Shown: positions 1 to 9,057 of the stretch, piece by piece | Position numbering within the stretch: position 1 is the first letter of the stretch | Layout of the letters: each line of letters starts with the position of its first letter | IMG/VR virus record: IMGVR_UViG_3300017613_002557 | Coordinates: 1 to 64,000 of that record | Direction: 5' to 3' (one strand) | From: a virus | DNA length: 64,000 bases | The notes under the pieces: model-generated | Databases searched by the model: none | What the model was told of the DNA's origin: nothing | What the model saw: only the letters and a program-made list of their open reading frames with translations | Made by a program: the position numbers and the translations under genes

Positions 1-128
1 GTCACAGGACGCCAGCAGTATGCTGCTAAAGACTTCTTTAGAAATCCGTGTTCCCGTACGGGTTGACACGCGCTCTGCTTAGAACGGAAATTTCGAGGTT
101 TTGGGTTTTGTGAGTTGTGGAGGGGGGG

Positions 129-1122
129 GGTGAACGCACGTGAATTACTCAGATTTCTTTATGGGTAGTGCGGACATTTTGACTTGCAAGTATTTATGAA
201 ATAATGGATTGTAGGATCTCTCATGTACCAAAACAGGTTCCTGAAGATGGATTTTTGACCTCGGTACATGCAAGATTTAGGCAACTGATCGCGGGAAATA
301 TGCTGCTATGCTCAATTGTTGATGTCCTGACTTTTACGACTATACGGGCGTTTTCAGGAGTAGAAAAGTGCTGTTAAATCGCAAAAACTGACGCAGGTGA
401 ACGCACGTCAACCGTGGCGGACATTTCCGATCCTGGGATCCCCCACTATCAGGGGATCTAAAAAATCGAAGGTGAACGCACGTGAATTACTCAAATATGA
501 TGCGAAGAATGCTGTTTTTAGTGAAAAACCTGAAGTTGACTGCTATTAGGCGGTATAGCTGGAAATATGTGCATAGCCATGCACGTAATAAAAACGGTTT
601 AGGTGAACTAACGTGAACCGTGACGGACATTTTCGATCCTGGGATTGACTGCTATTAAGGGATCTAAAAAATCGAAGGTGAACGCACGTGAATTACATGA
701 GAAGTTAGGTGAACTAACGTGAACCGTGACGGACATTTTCGATCCTGGGATCCCCCACTATCAGGGGGTCGAAAAAATCGAAGGTGAACGCACGTGAACA
801 TTGATCTGAGGAGGAAGATGAGGAGGAGGAGGAGACGTGAACTTACATCGACTGTAAAAGGGGATTTTTAAGAGGATATTTGGGTGTTGAAAGATCGTGT
901 AAGCTACTAATCCACAGGAGGTTGCAAGGCAAAATGTCCGCACTCATCAAAGTGCTGAGTAATTCACGTTAGTTCACGGGGTGAACTAACGTGAACCGTA
1001 AACGCACTTTTTACGCGGGCATTTTAGAAGGGGAGAGATCATATAACTACTTACTTTACATGCACATGCAAGGCAAAATGTCCTACCTTGCTACAATCTG
1101 AGTAATTCACGTGCGTTCACCT
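129..1122. repeat. Operator/iteron-like repeat array (non-coding left end)
   Basis: The first 1.15 kb carries no convincing gene. It holds many copies of a motif GGTGAACGCACGTGAATTAC (plus strand near 129, 471, 677, 783; inverted near 1100-1122) and a variant GGTGAACTAACGTGAACC (602, 708, 980; inverted near 958). At 958-998 two variants form a near-perfect inverted pair. Three units are followed by CGGACATTTTCGATCCTGGG and then a GATCCCC...GGGGATC hairpin. This is typical of a replication, partition or repressor-binding region. The function is inferred. The CGGACATT and GATCCTGG words recur inside the initiator gene at 49.3-49.8 kb. Confidence 0.75.
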
Positions 1123-1156
1123 GGTTGAAAAAAAATATGCTATACTCATTTTTTTC

Positions 1157-1185
1157 TTGACATCCCTCTGGAAATATGCAATTCT
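1157..1185 (+). promoter_or_regulatory. Sigma70-type promoter for the gene at 1193
   Basis: TTGACA at 1157-1162, then TATGCAAT at 1175-1182; with a 17-bp spacer the -10 would be AATTCT. The same TTGACATCC...GGAAATATGCAAT shape occurs upstream of 25917. The expected start of transcription falls almost on the ATG at 1193, so the message may be leaderless. The promoter lies immediately after the last inverted operator copy (1100-1122). Confidence 0.55.
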
Positions 1186-1192
1186 TAAAGAC

Positions 1193-1612
1193 ATGAAAAA
1201 AAACCCAGACAAAGCATCGTTCCATCGTGCTACAGATGCAGATATAGACAATGTGATGGCGTTTATGGATACCGTCACTACTGCATGTAACGAGAACAGT
1301 ACCGCCACGCTGAAAAGTTTGGGGATTCTTGTTACCGCAGTGCGCGAATCGTGGGACCGTGTTGTGTTCGGATATGCTGCCATTGCTGACGATATTCTTG
1401 ACAAAAATAAGATAGACTTGGATTATAAACCGTCTGTCAAAAAAGCCATGTCCGCATACAAGTACGCGCTGGAATTGGCGATTTGTCATTATGGAGCGAA
1501 CACACATTACAACCAAAAACTACTTTATGAATGGACACAGTCAAAGAGTAAGCATAACTTTGTGAAGTGGCTTGGACAGCGGATTTTAGAGATTAGCGCA
1601 GATCAGGAATAG
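1193..1612 (+). CDS. Hypothetical protein, 139 aa
   Basis: I do not recognise this family. It is predicted to be soluble and mostly helical, lysine-rich at the N-terminus, with a pattern of amphipathic helices (for example around AYKYALELAICHYG) and no metal-binding or Walker motif. The ATG at 1193 is chosen because a TTGACA promoter sits just upstream and earlier in-frame starts would lie inside that promoter. No clear Shine-Dalgarno sequence precedes it. It is the first gene after the repeat array, so a copy-control or immunity role is possible, but that is only a positional inference. Confidence 0.6.
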   Translation: MKKNPDKASFHRATDADIDNVMAFMDTVTTACNENSTATLKSLGILVTAVRESWDRVVFGYAAIADDILDKNKIDLDYKPSVKKAMSAYKYALELAICHYGANTHYNQKLLYEWTQSKSKHNFVKWLGQRILEISADQE

Positions 1613-1710
1613 TCGTCACTGGGGCAGTTTTTCGTGTGATGCAATGTCAGACATCCGTGTCAACTCGATGCGGTCTTGCCGGTTAGAGTCCGGTCACGTG
1701 CATTGTCCCT

Positions 1711-1932
1711 TTGGCGCATTTTGATGTGGGTGTCATACAGATCACAGCTTTGTCAGATGAATATACTCCATTATGTAGTAGTTGTGGCATCCAGGCGTCT
1801 TTTGACATCAGCAAGCAGGACTATGAGGGCGATAAAAAGTATTGGGATAATTGGCAGTGTGGTCTGTGCAGTAATGACTCAGTGATTGCACACAAGATTC
1901 TCATTGCCAAACGTCAAGGGAAACCATTATGA
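1711..1932 (+). CDS. Small CxxC-containing protein, 73 aa
   Basis: Short protein with two cysteine pairs, CSSC near residue 22 and CGLC near residue 50, spaced like a small zinc ribbon. The reading frame opens at TTG 1711; no strong ribosome-binding site is visible, so the start is uncertain. Its stop overlaps the ATG of the next gene by four bases, which suggests translational coupling and supports it being real. No function can be assigned. Confidence 0.5.
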   Translation: MAHFDVGVIQITALSDEYTPLCSSCGIQASFDISKQDYEGDKKYWDNWQCGLCSNDSVIAHKILIAKRQGKPL

Positions 1933-2399
1933 AACTTGTTACATTAGCAGTTACGGCACGCCGAGTGCTGATTTGTATGATCATTGCAATTGCCGGATTA
2001 TTTGGGCATCTTGGAACATGCGCCCAGGCAGATGAAATCTTAATGATAGAGGTCATCGTCATGGCGACAGAGGAATCTCGTCTTGTTATGCAGGTGACAT
2101 TTCCAGAAGTGCCACTGATTTTTAGGGATGAAGTGGATTGCCCAGATATGGAAGTCGCAAAAGTACAGGCCAGTACTGAAATTGAAAGTATGCATCTCTG
2201 GGAAGGGATTAGAACGCTTAATAACAGGACAGTGTTGTATACGCAGGATGGCCGAGAATTTGATGATATTTCAGGGAATCTTCGGCTGCCAAAGGATCCG
2301 GTGGCATGGTTTTCACTCACCTTCCTTGAACTCTGTGCCCGGTTGCAAGACGGGATATTCTTGGTGTCAGATGGACAGCACTACACCGAATTTGAGTGA
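1929..2399 (+). CDS. Predicted exported protein, 156 aa
   Basis: The N-terminus has the features of a Sec signal peptide: basic residues (TARR), a hydrophobic run around VLICMIIAIAGLFGHLG and a likely cleavage site after a small residue near TCAQA-DE. The mature part is acidic, with two cysteines, and I do not recognise its fold. The gene starts in an ATGA overlap with the preceding small zinc-ribbon-like gene and ends convergently, overlapping the 3' end of the minus-strand gene at 2381. An envelope-located accessory or superinfection role is possible but unproven. Confidence 0.6.
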   Translation: MKLVTLAVTARRVLICMIIAIAGLFGHLGTCAQADEILMIEVIVMATEESRLVMQVTFPEVPLIFRDEVDCPDMEVAKVQASTEIESMHLWEGIRTLNNRTVLYTQDGREFDDISGNLRLPKDPVAWFSLTFLELCARLQDGIFLVSDGQHYTEFE

Positions 2400-2698
2400 T
2401 GGTGCTCGGCAAGAACAGATTTTGTACGTATCCCAGTTAGCCATAGTTCAAAGTCAACAATCCCTCCACATACCGGGCATCTGTAGATAGATTGATCGCC
2501 ACAATTGTTGAAGATCATCAACTGGTCTTTATGACATTCTTCACATTTCGGCGTTTCTATGGCGAGTGCAATGATCAGCTTACTCGCCATGGCGTGGCTG
2601 ATTTTTGTCTTGTATTTTCCGTATCCAGCCGCCTCAAGCCCGTCATTAAGTAGTTTTGTGGCAATATCCGCTGCATTGTCAATCTCGATAATTGTCAC
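2381..2698 (-). CDS. Zinc-ribbon protein, 105 aa
   Basis: It contains CEECHKDQ near residue 52 and CPVCGG near residue 75, a classic paired CxxC zinc ribbon, preceded by a helical segment. Such proteins are common small nucleic-acid-binding or adaptor proteins in phages and plasmids. The C-terminus is histidine-rich (EHHHSNS). It converges on and slightly overlaps the exported-protein gene at 1929-2399. The specific function is unknown. Confidence 0.6.
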   Translation of the reverse strand: MTIIEIDNAADIATKLLNDGLEAAGYGKYKTKISHAMASKLIIALAIETPKCEECHKDQLMIFNNCGDQSIYRCPVCGGIVDFELWLTGIRTKSVLAEHHHSNSV

Positions 2699-2744
2699 TG
2701 AGATTCCCCACTATTGAAACGCATTGTCACCCTTCCTTTATAGC

Positions 2745-2987
2745 TCATCTGATTGTGAATACCCAATCAGGTTTTTGAAGATCATCATAGATATGGGCAA
2801 TTATCTCATCTGCTGCTTTTATTAAATCATCAGGGATGCAATTTTCTCTTAATGCATATGTAAAAATTATTACATGCCCTACGAAATCAACCCCATGTCT
2901 AATATCTTCAATGATCCCTCGTGCAGACACTATTCTGACAAGACATTCTTTTCGCTTTTCAGTATTAAAGAATTCTAAGTTATGCAT
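2745..2987 (-). CDS. Hypothetical protein, 80 aa
   Basis: Small soluble protein with a regular helical pattern and a C-terminal aromatic/hydrophobic tail. No family recognised. It sits in a run of minus-strand small genes downstream of the XRE regulator and may be cotranscribed with it. The coding case rests on length, position and the absence of a better frame. Confidence 0.45.
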   Translation of the reverse strand: MHNLEFFNTEKRKECLVRIVSARGIIEDIRHGVDFVGHVIIFTYALRENCIPDDLIKAADEIIAHIYDDLQKPDWVFTIR

Positions 2988-3005
2988 TGTATGGCATAGT
3001 TGTAA

Positions 3006-3692
3006 TCAATGTAGCCGATCATACACCGATTGAATTGTGTAGAGTCTGGGATTTTTTGAAAACTCCTTATAGGCCGCTCTACTTAGCGTCATCTCAACCC
3101 CAAAATAACGTATTTTAATGTAATTTAGCCCTGCATCTGCAATCTTTTTAAGCAGCCATTCAATCGACAACGGCTTAGTCCCTCTAAGATTAATCATTCC
3201 CGGTAATGGATCGTGCTCCAAAACCGTCAGAACATCATCATCAAATCGGCCAACTATGTCTTTAACAATGATGCTTTTAGTCTGTTTTGCCGTGATCGAT
3301 ATATTACACAGCACCTCAAATCCAGCGGCCTCAAGTATTTTTTTACACGATTTAATATTGCCGCCATTAACCGGATCGCAGTGGCTTGACGCACGTTCCA
3401 CAAGCTCAACTTCTTTTGTGGTCAGACGATCATAATGCAGACCCATCGCTCCATTTTTTCTTTTTTCAATTATGGCGATCCCAACACCTTTTTCCGCATA
3501 GATCAGCACTTTCCTCAAAACAACTCGATCATAGAGATCACAAATGGCTTGCTTAACACGGCGAGTCATTGTGGTTTTCTCATTCAAAAACCGAGAAACT
3601 TGGCTTTGATCGAGGTCAAGAAGTGTTGCAAGCTTTCCCTGTGTCCATCCCGTTTCTTGCTTAATTTGAATCAGTTTTTCTACGGTGCCCAT
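3006..3692 (-). CDS. XRE-type helix-turn-helix regulator (repressor candidate), 228 aa
   Basis: The N-terminal 60 residues form an XRE/Cro-CI helix-turn-helix: TGWTQGKLATLLDLDQSQVS, followed by the typical FLNEK turn. The remaining ~170 residues are an unrecognised effector or dimerisation domain. The start at 3692 (MGTVEKL) is preferred because a TTGACA-17-CATAGT promoter ends about 45 bases upstream; longer starts would lie inside that promoter. Position next to the virion block and an operator-like array fits a lysogeny or copy-control repressor, but no lysogeny genes were proven. I see no peptidase (LexA-type) Ser-Lys signature. Confidence 0.65.
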   Translation of the reverse strand: MGTVEKLIQIKQETGWTQGKLATLLDLDQSQVSRFLNEKTTMTRRVKQAICDLYDRVVLRKVLIYAEKGVGIAIIEKRKNGAMGLHYDRLTTKEVELVERASSHCDPVNGGNIKSCKKILEAAGFEVLCNISITAKQTKSIIVKDIVGRFDDDVLTVLEHDPLPGMINLRGTKPLSIEWLLKKIADAGLNYIKIRYFGVEMTLSRAAYKEFSKNPRLYTIQSVYDRLH

Positions 3693-3735
3693 ATAACTGC
3701 ACGACTCCAAAAGCAGGTTGATTGTTTGGTCAAGG

Positions 3736-3764
3736 ACTATGGCATATATGGGCAGAGATGTCAA
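3736..3764 (-). promoter_or_regulatory. Promoter for the XRE regulator
   Basis: Read on the minus strand: TTGACA (3759-3764), 17-bp spacer, CATAGT (3736-3741). It is embedded in a TTTTTTCTTGACATC context shared with other promoters of this element (16.3, 16.4, 60.7 kb). Confidence 0.65.
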
Positions 3765-3788
3765 GAAAAAAATGCATGTAGCATATTT

Positions 3789-4382
3789 TCACCAGGGGTA
3801 GGGAGCTATTTTGTCAGGCGTGAGTATTGTGTCATCGGATAGACCCATTTCTTTTGAAAAGTGCTGTTTTATAGTGTTATACATATCCTTAAGGTCTTTT
3901 TTTGATTCTGGCTTGTATTGACATCTTGTAGCCCTCCAGGCGTGAGCGTTAAGATCCCAACACAGTATTTTATATGGTTTGTTATCAAGAAATTTTATTC
4001 TGAAATATAACCTGGCTCTATCTTGTGCTGACCATTCCTTCACTGAAAGTGCGATGCCGTTTTCAAGGGTAATTCTTTTTACACATACGTCAAGAAACGT
4101 ATGCATCTCACGTGGTTTATGAAGGTCTCCTTCAGAGTTTGTAATGTGAACCACGTGGGTTTTGTGCTGGTCTAAAAACGCAAGCATTTTTTCAGCCGCC
4201 CACCCGTCATCTTTTGGATAAATCTCTATTGACGAAAGACCGGCATTTCTCATTACTTTGTAGAACACTATGAACTGTTCTAGTTTGTTATAGCCATCAA
4301 CATCAAACCAAAACTCTGAGTTTTCACGACATCCTTTGCAGCGGTATCCCCATATAATCGGCTTGTCATTTTCTTGTGCCAT
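3789..4382 (-). CDS. Hypothetical protein, 197 aa
   Basis: Last gene of the virion-like minus-strand operon. It has an N-terminal CKGC pair, a central DVDGYNKLEQFIVFY segment and later aromatic-rich strands (SAQDRARLYFRIKF). No known domain is recognisable by eye. It starts nine bases after the stop of the 410-aa putative structural gene, so it is probably cotranscribed with it, but its soluble, mixed alpha/beta character differs from the beta-rich proteins upstream. Confidence 0.55.
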   Translation of the reverse strand: MAQENDKPIIWGYRCKGCRENSEFWFDVDGYNKLEQFIVFYKVMRNAGLSSIEIYPKDDGWAAEKMLAFLDQHKTHVVHITNSEGDLHKPREMHTFLDVCVKRITLENGIALSVKEWSAQDRARLYFRIKFLDNKPYKILCWDLNAHAWRATRCQYKPESKKDLKDMYNTIKQHFSKEMGLSDDTILTPDKIAPYPW

Positions 4383-4391
4383 TGTTTTCTT

Positions 4392-5624
4392 TCAATACGA
4401 AAAGTACATGTTTACACGGACGTTCTGAACAGTGCCGCCAGCAACTTGCTGAATAAATGGCTGAAACGATTGTGTCGCTGTGACTTGAAGCATATCTTGC
4501 TCTGCCTGTAACATATCAGAATATTGCGGCACATAAATTGTGTCATCATATTCGAGTGTCGGCTTATCAACATCAGCATCAAACAGGTCTGTTCCGACTT
4601 GATCGTCTGTGTCGTATTGCACAATGTTGATAATTGTTGAACCGCTGGTTCCTAACACCTCGCCTACGATAGAGACACCAATAAGTGTGCAGATAAATCC
4701 AGGACCATTTACACGATCAAGCGGCTCATCTACAATGAGTGTCCCGTCATAGAGAAACGACAAAACAAAAATCGCCGGTTTCTGCTGAATGGCGATGGCC
4801 TGTGTAATCATGGCTTGTGTGATCGGTTGTACAACACTACTAATCACACGCGCCTTTATCGTAAACACACGTAGACCTGCAATTTCCGGTGGATCCGGAA
4901 CGTTGTCAGGTGAGGCTTGTTCAGTGCCTTGTGAAATCACCACATCGAGCGAATATGTTCCTGGTCCTGCACTGTATACAGGAGATAAATAAACGGCAAC
5001 ATTTTTGTATCCATCTGTCAGCGAAAAAGTAATCTCGGTGTCACCAGATGAAAAATCTATTGTTTCACCATCATAGGTTTGTCGGAGCGGGGGAATGTCG
5101 AGTTGAAAGTGTGATTCAGACAAGTACACATTCAAATCATCCCCTACAGTACCGTCAAATCGACCGCCGCTATAGGTGCTGCTCGAAAACGGAGCCAAGT
5201 GAATAAACTCTTCAAGCCGTTGGACATGATCATGTACTTCAGTAAACATCGGCGAGTCCATTGGTGTCGCATAACAGTCAAATGAGACTTTAATAAGTTC
5301 TCCGGCCAGCGAAGAATGAAATTGCACCCGTCCAGAGTTCACATAATGCGTATCTCTGCACTGAAGCGCAAACTGCGTTGCATTCGCCGGAGCCGCATCA
5401 ACGAGTGTGAGCACATCCCAATCCGGATCATTCCATACCCAGGCTTCGACATAACCTTGCGCCGTACTCACATCAACCCATAGGTTTAGCGCGCTGCTTG
5501 ACACTTGTGGCGTCCGCTCAAGCACAAACTCATATGGTGATGATTGCGGCACATAATGCTGCTCCTCATTTGTGTTCCCTGAAGTGGGAAGATCATATAG
5601 TGATTTAATGTCTGTAAATGTCAT
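4392..5624 (-). CDS. Putative virion structural protein (baseplate/tail-like), 410 aa
   Basis: Beta-strand-rich, Ser/Thr/Val-rich, low in charged catalytic residues, with repeated short strands such as FSLTDGYKNVAVYLSPVYS. This composition is typical of tail, baseplate or fibre proteins; I cannot assign the exact component. The start codon overlaps the stop of the preceding gene (ATGA type), placing it in one translationally coupled operon running from 9043 to 3789. No enzymatic motif is visible. Confidence 0.55.
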   Translation of the reverse strand: MTFTDIKSLYDLPTSGNTNEEQHYVPQSSPYEFVLERTPQVSSSALNLWVDVSTAQGYVEAWVWNDPDWDVLTLVDAAPANATQFALQCRDTHYVNSGRVQFHSSLAGELIKVSFDCYATPMDSPMFTEVHDHVQRLEEFIHLAPFSSSTYSGGRFDGTVGDDLNVYLSESHFQLDIPPLRQTYDGETIDFSSGDTEITFSLTDGYKNVAVYLSPVYSAGPGTYSLDVVISQGTEQASPDNVPDPPEIAGLRVFTIKARVISSVVQPITQAMITQAIAIQQKPAIFVLSFLYDGTLIVDEPLDRVNGPGFICTLIGVSIVGEVLGTSGSTIINIVQYDTDDQVGTDLFDADVDKPTLEYDDTIYVPQYSDMLQAEQDMLQVTATQSFQPFIQQVAGGTVQNVRVNMYFSY

Positions 5625-6055
5625 GTGTACACACCTTTTCGCGGACTCCCAACATTCAACTCAGTGCTTGACACCAAGCCGACCAATGAGAACACCTCAA
5701 AAACAGGCAACTGGATTGGCAGTACCATACCTTCTGTCATGCCAAGCCGACCAAAAAGAATTCTATCGCCAAGCTTAGAATCGTATATGTGGTATGCGAC
5801 TGTTTTGTACTTAGCATAGCCAACAACAACAGATGGTACGATCACAGTTAATGTGCCAACTTGATCCGTGAGAAAAGCCGAATCAGAACACGGAAAAGCA
5901 TATGGTGTTCCACTCAGGTCAAACGAAGCACTCAGCCCGATAATGTCGATTGTGCAATTTGCATCAATCTGCATTGTGACATTCTCAAAGACAGTTGTAT
6001 CGCCAGTGCCTATCAACAAAAACTTAAACTGTCCGGTATATTGTTGAAGTTTCAC
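5621..6055 (-). CDS. Putative virion protein, 144 aa
   Basis: Compact beta-rich protein (for example LTVIVPSVVVGYAKYKTVAYH) without catalytic motifs, flanked on both sides by ATGA-type overlaps with other structural-type genes. Its function as a minor head or tail component is inferred from operon context only. Confidence 0.5.
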   Translation of the reverse strand: MKLQQYTGQFKFLLIGTGDTTVFENVTMQIDANCTIDIIGLSASFDLSGTPYAFPCSDSAFLTDQVGTLTVIVPSVVVGYAKYKTVAYHIYDSKLGDRILFGRLGMTEGMVLPIQLPVFEVFSLVGLVSSTELNVGSPRKGVYT

Positions 6056-6300
6056 AGAACCGAAAACCCCTTATTTGAATGAATATATGCCCGTTGCCGT
6101 CCTTTAAAATTTAGCATTGTTCGCAAATCACCATCGCTAATGAGCGCCTGTGCAGTTCGGGAAACAGAAAATCGTGTCACCTGCTTATTTATTGTGGAGA
6201 GCTTAGTTGCCCTGATACTTGCAAGAAAACTCCTGTTTATCCTTTTCGCAGACAGCAACTTTGGAACTCTTCGCTGTCGTGCAAGTATGTATCGTTTCAT
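6052..6300 (-). CDS. Small basic protein in virion operon, 82 aa
   Basis: Highly basic (many Arg and Lys, for example ARQRRVPKLLSAKRINRSF), no cysteines, no clear fold. Its start lies directly at the end of the 667-aa gene and its stop overlaps the next gene, so expression is coupled. It could be a DNA- or RNA-associated head component or a joining protein. No family recognised. Confidence 0.5.
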   Translation of the reverse strand: MKRYILARQRRVPKLLSAKRINRSFLASIRATKLSTINKQVTRFSVSRTAQALISDGDLRTMLNFKGRQRAYIHSNKGFSVL

Positions 6301-8304
6301 TTATTTCGCCGTTATTGCTATCTCGTAGCCACTGATAGGCGACCATGCAACCACAAACCCAACTGCAGTACGATCTCTGAATGGATAGCCTGGAAATACA
6401 AAATCATCTTTATCAACACTATCATAGGTGATCGGCTCAAATTCGTTCATAAGCTTATGTTCTAGCATAAGCGATATTTCTTCAAAGTCAATTCTGTTCG
6501 CAGTCGGAATTGACACCTGTGTGCTTGTAATTGTCTGCTTTTCTCCGAAATTGCCAGTCTTTTTCTGGACACGTTGTTTCCTGAACGTTGTCGGTGATGC
6601 CGGAATGGTTTCACCAGGGATGCTGTTTCTCGTTTTTTGCACATCGAGTGTTCTGGTCTGTTGGTTGTACTCACCATGCTCCAGCATGGCATCAAACATG
6701 CCTGAACTAAGACGCCGGTATGATGTTTTGTTGTATGAAAAATCAGCAAGCGAATTGCTCACTGTGACATACGTAATAGTCGAAACGTCTTGCAACTGTA
6801 CTGCAATGTTTGACAGTACATCTTGAGGAGGCTGATCGATTGGGAACCACCCCAGATTACGAGTTCTGCTTGTGGTTATTTCGCCGTCAACCACAGATAT
6901 TCTTGCAAAGACTGAAGATCCATATTTCTGGATGTTCTCGCGGTCCTCAATAATAGATCCCTCGATGAGATAACGCGACATTGAGGCGGCTGATGGAGAA
7001 ATATAGGACATCTCATGTACGCTCGTTGCCAAAAGATCGGCATTGTAGAAACACGCGGAGAGAAAAATATCAGGCTTTGTGTCTAGTTCATCGTATTCTG
7101 TTGACGTAATAATGACCAGCGCATCTGTAAGAAAATACGAAACTCCAACTTGCGTGCTGTGATAGCCACTGTAGATCAAGTAGCCATATCCAGACGTTTC
7201 GGTTGTAGATTTTAAAAGTCTCGGAGCTTCATAGTAGAGCGATTGATCATTTTCATATGTATAGGTTGTTGTAGTTTCCTCAAACTGCATCTCTACCGTT
7301 GTTTCCGGATCTTCTCTTTTCGGTACCTCTGCGGTTACGAACTCTTCATATTTTTTGATACAGAACGGATCTCCAAATGGATCGAGTTGGGTTGTTTCAC
7401 GTGACTCGATAACAACCGATAGTCCACCTCTTGTGTCGTTTTCTTGATGCCATTCACCGATCTCTATTTGGTCAGGTGTTTGATAGGTAACACCATCAAG
7501 CCCATAATCTTCAAGAACAGGCCTGCCATCTGCCCCTGTAAAGTGTAGAGAGTCATACGCTGGGCGCATTTTTCGCTGAACTGAAAAGGCCCCTGATTCT
7601 CCTGAAAACTCAGGATACGATTCTGTTTGTTCAGGTGGAATGATAGTGCTGATAATACACGAGTCATCTGAGATAAAGAAGATGTGATCAAGGTTTGGGA
7701 GTAATAAATCTTCGATGAATTTCACATAGGGTGTTCCGGCAACATACACGACCGTTTTTTCAGAAACATGGCAGATCGGCATAGATACGATGTACTCTTT
7801 TCCGGCATAAGTGGAAATAATTTTGATGATTTCCTCGCGGGTAAATCCGTTCGTTGGGAAGTCATCCGATTCCTTAAAATGTGCCTCAATTTTATCAAAA
7901 TCAAGATCACGCTCAACCCTGTTGAATATCCACAACGGCATTGAATAGAAAAAAATATCCTGCCCGAATCCAGGATACACTTGCTCTACCATTGCTTGTG
8001 GCGTAAATTCGATTGTTTTTGAAAACCCGTCTGGAGAGACGGAGACAGATGCACTTGTGACGCTACACGTCCACGTCATATTAAAGATCGTGAACGTTAC
8101 ATCACCTGTGAGTTGATCTTCTATGTCTTTTGAACTATCCCAGGCGTGTTCTAGCGTATACGGGTTGAGTACGCCGCCTACTTGCGTTTCTAGCGGCGGC
8201 ATAACAATGGTGAAAATAGGGCAGAGCTGCCCTATTCCATAAGAGGCTGAAACGGAAGCATAGTTGAATGGGAAATTTGTTGTGATAACGTCATGATCCA
8301 TCAT
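6301..8304 (-). CDS. Large putative tail/baseplate protein, 667 aa
   Basis: Largest gene of the operon. The protein is rich in beta structure, Thr, Ser and aromatic residues; a central stretch around residues 300-350 repeats Thr/Glu (ETTTTYTYEN). No transmembrane segment, signal peptide or catalytic motif is apparent. Length, composition and coupling to four other structural-type genes suggest a tail hub, baseplate or fibre-related protein. The region near 6300-6700 encodes a basic C-terminal segment. The exact role is unknown. Confidence 0.5.
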   Translation of the reverse strand: MMDHDVITTNFPFNYASVSASYGIGQLCPIFTIVMPPLETQVGGVLNPYTLEHAWDSSKDIEDQLTGDVTFTIFNMTWTCSVTSASVSVSPDGFSKTIEFTPQAMVEQVYPGFGQDIFFYSMPLWIFNRVERDLDFDKIEAHFKESDDFPTNGFTREEIIKIISTYAGKEYIVSMPICHVSEKTVVYVAGTPYVKFIEDLLLPNLDHIFFISDDSCIISTIIPPEQTESYPEFSGESGAFSVQRKMRPAYDSLHFTGADGRPVLEDYGLDGVTYQTPDQIEIGEWHQENDTRGGLSVVIESRETTQLDPFGDPFCIKKYEEFVTAEVPKREDPETTVEMQFEETTTTYTYENDQSLYYEAPRLLKSTTETSGYGYLIYSGYHSTQVGVSYFLTDALVIITSTEYDELDTKPDIFLSACFYNADLLATSVHEMSYISPSAASMSRYLIEGSIIEDRENIQKYGSSVFARISVVDGEITTSRTRNLGWFPIDQPPQDVLSNIAVQLQDVSTITYVTVSNSLADFSYNKTSYRRLSSGMFDAMLEHGEYNQQTRTLDVQKTRNSIPGETIPASPTTFRKQRVQKKTGNFGEKQTITSTQVSIPTANRIDFEEISLMLEHKLMNEFEPITYDSVDKDDFVFPGYPFRDRTAVGFVVAWSPISGYEIAITAK

Positions 8305-8654
8305 TCATCCTTCACTCGGAGAGCCCAATAAGACATGTCCGGATCGTGATCTTCGTCTAGCAGTGTGTATGTTTTGCCTACAAAGACGATTTTAGAGGAC
8401 AGCGTGATCGTGATTGACGGATCTGTATGAAGCAGCAGCCGAAAAGTTGAGACAAAGCGTGCGCCCGAGTCACTGGTTTCCCGGATCCGGGAACGAGAGC
8501 CCTTTATGCATGGCACATCTGCTGTTGTTGTGAACCCAGGAGATGCACCTAATTTTTCAGCTTCCGTTATTGAGCCAGGGACAACAGGGACCATTACAGT
8601 GCATGACGATTCTCCCTTATGTCTGGCGGCTGCGGCATAAACCTGTGCAATCAT
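8301..8654 (-). CDS. Small virion-operon protein, 117 aa
   Basis: Begins MIAQVYAAAARHKGESS and ends with a DEDHDPDMSYWALRVKDE tail. The mix of strands (SITITLSSKIVFVGKTYTLLDE) resembles small head-completion or tail-terminator proteins, but no family can be named. Start and stop each overlap neighbours by four bases. Confidence 0.5.
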   Translation of the reverse strand: MIAQVYAAAARHKGESSCTVMVPVVPGSITEAEKLGASPGFTTTADVPCIKGSRSRIRETSDSGARFVSTFRLLLHTDPSITITLSSKIVFVGKTYTLLDEDHDPDMSYWALRVKDE

Positions 8655-9043
8655 AAAAACGATACCTCGCCATTATCAACAACTCCCTCACATGCCATTC
8701 TATTGGCTATTCCACACGATGTATTATAAATATCCTGTGTTACGGTGATCGATTTTCCGGTTTTTTCGACGTGTATAACAACCACGCTGGTTTCTTTGGC
8801 ATCTTTTAAAGGGAAATGCTTTGCCACATCAATAACATCACTGACAATGGTAATAATTCCGTGCTCGACCATATGCGCCAACGGCTCAAGAGAACCGTTG
8901 AGTTGCAACAACGTAGCCGAGTCGCTGATGTCAAAGGACTGACACTCAGGAAGCTCCTCGAATTCTTGACAAAATCCGTCTATTCCTTCATCATGCGTAG
9001 TGTTGGCTAATAAATACTCGTGTAAATCTGCCGTTTCTTCCAT
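8651..9043 (-). CDS. Small acidic protein at head of virion operon, 130 aa
   Basis: First gene of the coupled minus-strand set that ends at 3789. Acidic N-terminus (MEETADLHEYLL), mixed alpha/beta remainder, three cysteines. Function unknown. It starts 14 bases from the divergent gene at 9058, so a promoter for this operon must overlap that divergent gene or lie farther upstream; none is obvious. Confidence 0.5.
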   Translation of the reverse strand: MEETADLHEYLLANTTHDEGIDGFCQEFEELPECQSFDISDSATLLQLNGSLEPLAHMVEHGIITIVSDVIDVAKHFPLKDAKETSVVVIHVEKTGKSITVTQDIYNTSCGIANRMACEGVVDNGEVSFL

Positions 9044-9057
9044 ATAGGGGGTACAAC

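Noticed and set aside
1620-1712. tRNA-like T-arm (GCCGGTTAGAGTCCGGT)
   Set aside because: The acceptor and anticodon arms cannot be formed with correct lengths and C56 of the T-loop is replaced; the match looks accidental.
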